Shown piece after piece: positions 1 to 5,061 of a stretch of DNA of 5,468 bases. The notes beneath the pieces were generated by a model, which was not told the origin of the DNA, searched no databases, and saw only the letters and a program-made list of their open reading frames with translations. Positions within the stretch are counted from its first letter, which is position 1, and each line of letters begins with the position of its first letter. Origin of the DNA: Gemmatimonadota bacterium (GTDB lineage: Bacteria; Gemmatimonadota; Gemmatimonadetes; Gemmatimonadales; GWC2-71-9); assembly GCA_003220855.1 (NCBI GenBank), contig QHTP01000083.1:1-5468 (forward strand), read 5' to 3'. Both the position numbers and the translations under genes were made by a program.

Positions 1-371
1 AGAAGGTCGCCCTGGTGGACGTGCGGTCCACGCCTGAGTTCGTGGGCGAGATCATCGCGCCCCCGGGCATGACCGAGACGGCTCAGCGCGCGGGACACAT
101 TCCCGGCGCCAAGAACATTCCCTGGAGCAAAGCGGTCGCGACGGACGGCACGTTCAAGCCGTACGACGAGCTGGTGCAACTGTACAAGGGCGCCAAGGTG
201 ATCGACGGAAAGAGCGAGGTGATCGCCTACTGCCGCATCGGCGAGCGCTCGAGTCACACTTGGTTCGCCCTCAAGTACCTGCTCGGCGCAAAGAAGGTGC
301 GCAACTACGACGGCTCCTGGACGGAGTGGGGCAATCTGGTCGGCGCGCCGATCGCGAAGGGAGCGGAATGA
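1..371 (+). CDS. sseA: Thiosulfate sulfurtransferase (rhodanese), C-terminal part, 5'-truncated by the window
   Basis: The frame is open from the first bases and reads KVALVDVRSTPEF, so the gene starts before the window; the GTG at 15 is an internal Val of the conserved LVDVRS strand and not a start. What is visible is the C-terminal rhodanese domain of a two-domain sulfurtransferase. The active-site loop CRIGERS has its catalytic Cys codon at 231-233 and forms a persulfide in this family. The segments GHIPGAKNIPW and YDGSWTEWGNLVGAP are typical of the CysA2/SseA-type enzymes of actinobacteria. The family moves sulfane sulfur from thiosulfate (or mercaptopyruvate) to thiol acceptors in the cytoplasm. 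Its stop overlaps the cysM start (ATGA), which suggests it supplies sulfur to the thiocarboxylate cysteine pathway encoded downstream; that role is inferred. The exact donor and the name (sseA or cysA2-like) are uncertain. Confidence 0.9.
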   Translation, partial: KVALVDVRSTPEFVGEIIAPPGMTETAQRAGHIPGAKNIPWSKAVATDGTFKPYDELVQLYKGAKVIDGKSEVIAYCRIGERSSHTWFALKYLLGAKKVRNYDGSWTEWGNLVGAPIAKGAE

Positions 372-1321
372 GAACGGCGGTCAGGCGGTCAGGCGGTCAG
401 GCGGACCGAACGACGTTCACCGAGCCGGCCCTGTGGAGCTTGGTCGGGAATACGCCGCTGATTCCGGTCCCGCCCGTCCGCCCGTCCGCCCGTCCGCCAT
501 TCTACTTGAAGTGCGAGTGGCTCAACCCCGGCGGCTCGGTGAAGGACCGCCCCGCCCTGTTCATCCTGCGCGACGGCATCGCGCGGGGCGAGCTGCCGGC
601 CAAGCGCCTGCTGGACGCGTCCAGCGGTAACACGGCCATCGCGTACGCGATGCTCGGGGCCGCGGCGGGCATCGGGGTCACGATGTGCGTGCCCGCAAAC
701 GCGAGCGCGGAGCGCAAGGCGCTGCTCGAGGCCTACGGCGCCGAGGTGGTCTTCACCGACCCGCTCGACGGGTCGGATGGGGCGATCCGGCGGGCGCAGG
801 AGCTCGCCGCGGCGCAACCGGAGCGCTACTGGTACGCGGATCAATACAACCATCCGGCCAATGCGCGGGCGCATTACCTGACGACGGCCGAGGAAATCTG
901 GCATCAGACCGGCGGGCGGATCACCCACCTGGTGGCCGGGCTGGGGACGACCGGGACCGTGATGGGAACCGGGCGGCGTTTGAAGGAACGGAACGACGGT
1001 ATCGAGCTGATCGCGGTGCAGCCCGACGGCCCGTTTCACGGGCTGGAGGGCCTGAAGCACCTCGCCACGGCGATCGTGCCGGGCATTTACGACCCTCGGG
1101 TGGCGGATCGGACGGAATTCGTGCGGACGGAGGAGGCGGAGGACGCAGTCCGACGGTTGGCGAAGGAGGCGGGCTTGTTCGTGGGCTGGTCGACCGGTGC
1201 GGCAATCGTGGCGGCGGAGCGGCTGCGATTGACTTCGTCCGCCCTGGTTGTCGTGATCGCCCCCGACTCCGGGGACCGCTATTTGAGCGAGCAGGGACGG
1301 CTCTCCGGGGAGCGTCGATGA
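368..1321 (+). CDS. cysM: Cysteine synthase, CysM type, PLP-dependent (CysO-thiocarboxylate-using class likely)
   Basis: This is a 317-aa fold-type II PLP enzyme that makes cysteine from an activated serine (O-phosphoserine in M. tuberculosis CysM) and a sulfur donor. Motifs in order are LVGNTPL at 25-31, NPGGSVKDR at 53-61 with Lys59 as the Schiff-base lysine, the substrate loop SSGNT at 85-89, the phosphate-binding GTTGT at 193-197, STG at 275-277 and PDSGDRYLS at 299-307. The ATG at 368 is chosen because AAGGGAG lies 4 nt upstream and it overlaps the preceding stop by 4 nt; the frame stays open further upstream but inside the rhodanese gene. Its place beside a JAMM peptidase and a CysO-like carrier points to carrier-borne sulfur and not free sulfide. 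Two odd features are octanucleotide repeats in the first 45 codons and a C-terminus that ends 10 residues after YLS, shorter than in the mycobacterial enzyme. A general sulfide-using cysteine synthase remains possible. Confidence 0.93.
   Translation: MRTAVRRSGGQADRTTFTEPALWSLVGNTPLIPVPPVRPSARPPFYLKCEWLNPGGSVKDRPALFILRDGIARGELPAKRLLDASSGNTAIAYAMLGAAAGIGVTMCVPANASAERKALLEAYGAEVVFTDPLDGSDGAIRRAQELAAAQPERYWYADQYNHPANARAHYLTTAEEIWHQTGGRITHLVAGLGTTGTVMGTGRRLKERNDGIELIAVQPDGPFHGLEGLKHLATAIVPGIYDPRVADRTEFVRTEEAEDAVRRLAKEAGLFVGWSTGAAIVAAERLRLTSSALVVVIAPDSGDRYLSEQGRLSGERR
376..404 (+). repeat. Octanucleotide tandem array, unit GGCGGTCA, about 3.6 copies
   Basis: Three full copies of GGCGGTCA and a partial GGCGG occur in tandem, with perfect period 8 over 29 bp. 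The array lies in codons 3-13 of cysM and encodes a basic, Gly-rich stretch (RRSGGQADR) before the conserved part of the enzyme. Because 8 is not a multiple of 3, gain or loss of one copy would shift the frame of the whole gene. Confidence 0.9.
470..498 (+). repeat. Octanucleotide tandem array, unit CCGTCCGC, about 3.6 copies, inverted relative to the first array
   Basis: Perfect period 8 extends over 29 bp in codons 35-44 of cysM and encodes a Pro/Arg-rich stretch (PPVRPSARPP) between the conserved LVGNTPL and FYLKCEW blocks. Read on the other strand the unit is GGCGGACG, so it shares GGCGG with the array at 376-404. Both have the same period, the same 29-bp length and a similar flank (ACCG or GACCG). 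They form an inverted pair about 65 bp apart. Confidence 0.9.
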
Positions 1322-1761
1322 CCCTGGTGCTCGACGCTCGACAGCTGGTGGCGATCCGCCGCCACGGCGAGGCGGACTACCCGGCCGAGGCGTGCGGGCT
1401 GATCGGCGGAGCGGTCGAGGGCGACCGCAAGGTCGCGCTGCAACTCGTCCCCCTCGCCAACCAACGGACCGACTCGGCGCGCAACCGCTACCTGATCGAC
1501 CCGGTGTCGTTCCGGCGCGCGCAGGAGCGCCTGGATCGCGACGGGCTCGAGGTGATCGGGGTGTACCATTCGCATCCCGACCACGCCCCCGCTCCCTCGG
1601 CATTCGACCGCGAGCATGCGTGGCCGTGGCTCTCGTACGTCATCGTCGGGGTCGGCGCCGGGCGCGCCGGCGACCCGAAGAGCTGGGTCCTGGCGGACGA
1701 TTGCGCGACGTTCGCGGAGGAGTCCATCACCATCGAGGAACGGAAGGCCGTATGGCAGTGA
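1318..1761 (+). CDS. mec: Mec-type JAMM/MPN+ zinc metallopeptidase (CysO-cysteine peptidase)
   Basis: This 147-aa single-domain JAMM protease carries a complete zinc site: Glu24 in YPAEACGLIGG, His84 and His86 in YHSHP, Ser94 and Asp97, matching the family pattern HxHPx6SxxD exactly. In M. tuberculosis, Mec hydrolyses the CysO-Cys adduct to release cysteine and regenerate the carrier's Gly-Gly end. Related JAMM proteins (QbsD, HcyD) instead remove extra residues from carrier precursors. The ATG at 1318 is preceded by GGGGAG 5 nt upstream and overlaps the cysM stop by 4 nt; length matches the mycobacterial enzyme. No signal peptide or membrane segment is visible, so it is cytoplasmic. Its own 3' end overlaps the next start by 10 nt. 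Given that the next gene has Gly-Gly internally, this enzyme may also do the maturation cut; that second role is inference. Confidence 0.92.
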   Translation: MTLVLDARQLVAIRRHGEADYPAEACGLIGGAVEGDRKVALQLVPLANQRTDSARNRYLIDPVSFRRAQERLDRDGLEVIGVYHSHPDHAPAPSAFDREHAWPWLSYVIVGVGAGRAGDPKSWVLADDCATFAEESITIEERKAVWQ

Positions 1762-3200
1762 CCGTATTGATTCCCACGCCGCTGCGCTCCTACGTGGGCG
1801 GTCGCGACGCGCTCGAGCTGGAAGGGGCGAACGTCTGCGAGCTGCTGGAGCAGCTCGCAGGCGAGCACACCGGGCTCAAGCGGCACCTGTTCGCGCACGA
1901 CGGTCGGCTGCGCAGCTTCGTGAACGTGTATGTGAACGATCGCGACATCCGGCAGCTGGCGCAGCGCGACACGCCCGTCAAGCCGGGAGACACCGTCTCG
2001 ATCATTCCGAGCATCGCGGGCGGAACGGCGGTGGATGTGGGGGCGCAGCATGTTGCGCCCCTACTCCCCAAGCTGTCGCACGAAGAGATTCTGCGTTATT
2101 CGCGCCACCTGATCCTTCCCGACGTCGGCGTCGAGGGACAGAAGAAACTCAAGGCCGCGCGCGTGCTGCTCGTCGGGGCGGGGGGGCTGGGCTCGCCCGC
2201 CGCGCTGTATCTCGCAGCGGCCGGGGTCGGCACCCTGGGCATCGTAGACTTCGACGTCGTCGACAAGACCAACCTGCAGCGGCAGGTGCTGCACGGCACG
2301 TCCACGGTCGGCATGCCCAAGCTCGAGTCCGCCAAGCTGCGTATCCACGACCTGAATCCCAATGTCCGGGTCGAGACCTTCGAAACGCGGCTGACGGCGG
2401 AGAATGCGCTGGATATCATTCGCGACTTCGACATCGTCGCTGATGGGACGGACAACTTCCCCACCCGCTACCTGGTGAACGACGCGTGCGTGTTGCTCGG
2501 CAAGCCCAACGTGTATGGCTCGATTTTCCGGTTCGAGGGCCAGGCCTCCGTGTTCTACGCGAAGCAAGGCCCGTGCTACCGCTGCCTCTATTCGGAGCCA
2601 CCGCCTCCGGGGCTCGTGCCGTCGTGCGCGGAAGGCGGCGTGCTCGGCGTGCTCCCGGGGATCATCGGGTCGATCCAGGCGATGGAGACCATCAAGCTGA
2701 TTCTGGGGGTGGGCGAGCCGTTGATCGGGCGCCTGGTCCTGTTCGATGCCCTCAAGCTTCAGTTCCGCGAGCTCAAGCTCGCAAAGGATCCGGAGTGCCC
2801 GGTGTGCGGGACCCATCCGACGATCACCGAGCTGATCGACTACGAGGCGTTCTGCGGCATCGGCGCCGAGCCCTCGTACGACGGCGCGGAGATCACCGCC
2901 CAGGACTTGAAAGCCGAGTGGGACCGGACTCCCGACCTGCTGGTGATCGATGTGCGCGAGCCGCACGAGCACGAGATTGCCCACATCGACGGCGCCGTGC
3001 TCATCCCGCTCGCCGAGTTGCCCACCCGGCTGGGCGAGCTGGACGGCCACCGCGAGATCGTGACGCACTGTCATCACGGGGCGCGCTCGCTCAAGGCGCT
3101 CGAGATCCTGAAGGCGGCGGGTTTCTCGAAGGTGCGCAGCCTGCGCGGTGGGATCGACGCGTGGGCGGTGAACGTGGACCCGAAGTTGCCGCGCTACTAG
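1752..3200 (+). CDS. CysO-MoeZ fusion: ubiquitin-like sulfur carrier + E1-like adenylyltransferase + rhodanese
   Basis: One 482-aa frame encodes three parts. Residues 1-91 are a ThiS/MoaD/CysO-type beta-grasp carrier (FVNVYVND at 56-63, PGDTVSIIPSIAGG ending at Gly90-Gly91). A linker of about 16 residues follows. Residues 108-355 form a MoeB/MoeZ/ThiF-family E1 domain: GAGGLG at 142-147, Asp166, Asn174, Arg177, Lys190 and Asp234 fall where the E. coli MoeB ATP-site residues lie, and CxxC pairs at 275/278 and 349/352 fit the structural zinc. Cys292 sits in the SCAEGG loop. Residues about 379-482 are a rhodanese domain with CHHGARS (Cys440). The expected job is ATP-dependent adenylation of the carrier glycine and sulfur transfer from the rhodanese cysteine. 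The ATG at 1752 has GGAAGG 4 nt upstream and overlaps mec by 10 nt. No stop or new gene start separates the carrier from the E1 part, so the carrier tail is internal, unlike separate CysO and MoeZ in mycobacteria. Confidence 0.93.
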   Translation: MAVTVLIPTPLRSYVGGRDALELEGANVCELLEQLAGEHTGLKRHLFAHDGRLRSFVNVYVNDRDIRQLAQRDTPVKPGDTVSIIPSIAGGTAVDVGAQHVAPLLPKLSHEEILRYSRHLILPDVGVEGQKKLKAARVLLVGAGGLGSPAALYLAAAGVGTLGIVDFDVVDKTNLQRQVLHGTSTVGMPKLESAKLRIHDLNPNVRVETFETRLTAENALDIIRDFDIVADGTDNFPTRYLVNDACVLLGKPNVYGSIFRFEGQASVFYAKQGPCYRCLYSEPPPPGLVPSCAEGGVLGVLPGIIGSIQAMETIKLILGVGEPLIGRLVLFDALKLQFRELKLAKDPECPVCGTHPTITELIDYEAFCGIGAEPSYDGAEITAQDLKAEWDRTPDLLVIDVREPHEHEIAHIDGAVLIPLAELPTRLGELDGHREIVTHCHHGARSLKALEILKAAGFSKVRSLRGGIDAWAVNVDPKLPRY

Positions 3201-3218
3201 GCCGTCTCACCGACCAGG

Positions 3219-3303
<85 letters not shown>

Positions 3304-3322
3304 TCGGGGTGCGGAACGGCGA

Positions 3323-3351
3323 ATCTAAGGCGCGGTATAACCCCAAGTCAA
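3323..3351 (-). promoter_or_regulatory. Sigma70-type promoter for tRNA-Leu
   Basis: On the - strand TTGACT (3346-3351) and TTAGAT (3323-3328) are separated by exactly 17 bp. The -10 box ends 19 nt before the tRNA 5' end, which leaves room for a short leader of about 12 nt. The -35 matches 5 of 6 consensus bases; the -10 is weaker. Confidence 0.6.
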
Positions 3352-3359
3352 CTCTTGGC

Positions 3360-3388
3360 TTGACCGCTCCTACCGCGGTTTCTATCTT
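3360..3388 (+). promoter_or_regulatory. Sigma70-type promoter for the smpB operon
   Basis: TTGACC (3360-3365) and TATCTT (3383-3388) are separated by exactly 17 bp, with five of six and four of six consensus bases. Transcription would start near 3395, about 6 nt before the smpB GTG. The spacer contains the 8-bp palindrome ACCGCGGT (3372-3379), which could be an operator or chance. The -35 lies 8 bp from the -35 of the divergent tRNA promoter. Confidence 0.6.
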
Positions 3389-3400
3389 GCGCTGGCCCGA

Positions 3401-3856
3401 GTGGACAAAGTCTCAATCGCCCGCAACCCGCGGGCGCGACATGACTACCACCTCCTGGAGACCTGGGAGGCCGGCCTCGTGCTCACGGGAACGGAAGTCA
3501 AGTCGCTGCGAGCCGGCAAGGCCAGCCTCGGAGAGGCGTACGCCCACGTCCGCAACGGCGAGGTGTGGCTCGAGGGAATGAGCATCTCGGCCTACCTCCC
3601 CGGCAGTTACAACAATCCCCCGCCGGCGCGCTCCCGCAAGCTGCTGCTCCACGCGCACGAGATTCGCAAGCTCGTCGGGGGCACCAGCCGCAAGGGACTC
3701 ACGCTGGTCCCGCTCGAGCTGTACTTCAAGGACGGCACCGCCAAAGTCGCGATCGCGCTCGCCAAGGCCAAGAAGCTGCATGACAAGCGGGAAGACCTGA
3801 AGCGGCGCGTGGTGGAGCGGGAATTGGCCCGCGACGTCAAAGGGAAGCGCACATGA
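3401..3856 (+). CDS. smpB: SsrA-binding protein SmpB
   Basis: This 151-aa protein has the usual SmpB length and signatures: NPRARHDY at 9-16, the tmRNA-binding segment LTGTEVKSLRAGKASL at 28-43, the SxYLPGSYNNPP region around 63-74 and the basic tail beginning HDKRE at 127-131. SmpB binds tmRNA and places it in the A site of stalled ribosomes, where the C-terminal tail occupies the empty mRNA channel (trans-translation). The GTG at 3401 is chosen because conserved sequence begins within 8 residues and no other in-frame start lies nearby upstream. There is no Shine-Dalgarno sequence, and the predicted transcription start is only about 6 nt away, which points to leaderless or near-leaderless initiation. 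It heads a run of three overlapping genes. The tmRNA gene itself is not in the window. Confidence 0.96.
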   Translation: MDKVSIARNPRARHDYHLLETWEAGLVLTGTEVKSLRAGKASLGEAYAHVRNGEVWLEGMSISAYLPGSYNNPPPARSRKLLLHAHEIRKLVGGTSRKGLTLVPLELYFKDGTAKVAIALAKAKKLHDKREDLKRRVVERELARDVKGKRT

Positions 3857-5061
3857 TCGCACTGCTGCTCGTCGCACTCGCGCTGCCGCGGCAGGCGGTC
3901 GTCATCGCCACGCCGCGCGGCCAGACGAGCATTCCCGTGACGACGGAGCGCGGTCAGTGGGCGGTCGCGGCGTCGCGGCTCGCGCCGCCGCTCGAGCTGA
4001 CGGTGGCGCTCGACGGCGCGCGCGCAACCGTGGGGCTGGGGGGGGCGGTGTTCGTGTTCCAGTTGGGAGCGCCCTTCGTGCGCGTCGGCGGCGTCGTATA
4101 CGCGCTGGTGGGAGAGCCGTACATGGCGCGGGACAGCCTGTTCCTGCCGCTCGGCTGGCTCGCCGACTGCGTGCCGCGTGCGCTGGGGGCGCGCTACCGC
4201 TGGGACCCCGTTCCCCTCCGGCTCGAGGAGCTGCCGGTCGCGGGGCCGGTCACGGCCGCGCGGCCCGCCGGCGCCCCGGCCGCCGCCGGGACGCTGTCCG
4301 CGGGGACGAGGAACCCGCTCACCGGATTGCGACTGCACCATCTGGTCGTGACCGATCCGGGGCACGGGGGTGTGGACCCGGGAAACCCGGGACGCTATTT
4401 CCCCGATGGCCTCGTCGAGAAGGACATCACCCTCGCCGTGGCGCGTCTGCTGCGGGCCGAGCTCGTGCGCCGCGGCATCGGGGCGCTGCTCACCCGCTCG
4501 ACCGACACGCTCATCGATCTGGCGGATCGCGGAGCGTTCTGCAAAGCGGAGTGCGATCTGTTCGTCAGCATCCACGTGAACGCCATGCCTGCGGGACGGC
4601 GCGCGGACCGGGCGAGCGGGGCCGAGACCTACTTCCTCTCGGACGCGAAGACCGAGGACCAGGAGCGGGTCGCCAAGATGGAAAATGAGGTCATCCGGTT
4701 CGAGACGGGCGCCCCGAGCGGCGCGACGGGCCCGCTCGGCTTCATCCTGCGCGACCTGCAGCTCAACGAATACCTGCGCGAATCCGCCCAGCTGGCGGCC
4801 CTCGTGCAGGATTCCGTCGCGAAGGCCCATCCGGGCGGCGATCACGGCGTGCAACAGGCGGCGTTCATGGTGCTCACGACCGCCCGCCGCCCCGCGATTC
4901 TCGTCGAGACTGGCTTCGCCACGAACCGCACCGACGGCGCCTTCCTCGCCTCGAGCCTCGGCCAGCACAAGCTCGCCAGTGCGATCGCCGAAGGGATCGT
5001 GGCCTACCTGCTCGAGTTCGAGCGCAAGCTCGCGGTCGTGGCGCCGGCGGGCGGCCGGTGA
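3853..5061 (+). CDS. N-acetylmuramoyl-L-alanine amidase (Amidase_3) with copper-amine-oxidase-like N-terminal domain
   Basis: This 402-aa protein cleaves the amide bond between N-acetylmuramic acid and L-alanine in peptidoglycan. The C-terminal zinc amidase domain (about 163-395) has the family's residues in order: His171 in DPGHGG, Glu189 in VEKDITLA, His241 in SIHVNA and catalytic Glu352 in ILVETGF. Residues about 25-125 look like a copper-amine-oxidase N1-type domain (FLPLGWLADCV, ALGARYRWD), often found as a wall- or surface-associated module; an Ala/Pro/Gly-rich linker follows. The N-terminus is hydrophobic (IALLLVALAL) and should be an export signal, but it is short and has no basic residue before the core. 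The ATG at 3853 overlaps the smpB stop by 4 nt and has AGGGAAG 5 nt upstream; no in-frame ATG, GTG or TTG exists between it and the stop at 3781. The domain calls are from motif recognition only. Confidence 0.92.
   Translation: MIALLLVALALPRQAVVIATPRGQTSIPVTTERGQWAVAASRLAPPLELTVALDGARATVGLGGAVFVFQLGAPFVRVGGVVYALVGEPYMARDSLFLPLGWLADCVPRALGARYRWDPVPLRLEELPVAGPVTAARPAGAPAAAGTLSAGTRNPLTGLRLHHLVVTDPGHGGVDPGNPGRYFPDGLVEKDITLAVARLLRAELVRRGIGALLTRSTDTLIDLADRGAFCKAECDLFVSIHVNAMPAGRRADRASGAETYFLSDAKTEDQERVAKMENEVIRFETGAPSGATGPLGFILRDLQLNEYLRESAQLAALVQDSVAKAHPGGDHGVQQAAFMVLTTARRPAILVETGFATNRTDGAFLASSLGQHKLASAIAEGIVAYLLEFERKLAVVAPAGGR

Noticed and set aside
260..367. Upstream extension of the cysM frame from a TTG at 260
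   Set aside because: It would lie inside the conserved rhodanese domain; the ATG at 368 has a good Shine-Dalgarno sequence and a 4-nt overlap typical of this operon.
376..498. CRISPR-like or phage-type repeats
   Set aside because: The units are 8 bp, contiguous and without spacers, so this is a simple tandem repeat pair.
389..1603. Long open frame on the - strand (404 codons) opposite cysM and mec
   Set aside because: It is a GC-rich antisense shadow: low-complexity Arg/Pro/Gly protein, no recognisable domain, and it lies over two well-conserved genes on the + strand.
1392..1751. Upstream extension of the carrier-E1 frame into the mec gene
   Set aside because: The extra residues are Arg-rich with no similarity to any family, while the carrier domain begins cleanly at the ATG at 1752.
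2061..3077. Long open frame on the - strand (338 codons) opposite the fusion gene
   Set aside because: It mirrors codon bias of the conserved E1-rhodanese gene and has no motif of its own.
3330..3345. TATACC on the - strand as an alternative -10 for the tRNA promoter
   Set aside because: No -35-like hexamer lies 16-18 bp upstream of it, whereas TTGACT and TTAGAT have an exact 17-bp spacer and the right distance to the tRNA.
3607..4968. Long open frame on the - strand (453 codons) opposite smpB and the amidase
   Set aside because: Arg-rich composition with no domain, fully covered by two clear + strand genes.
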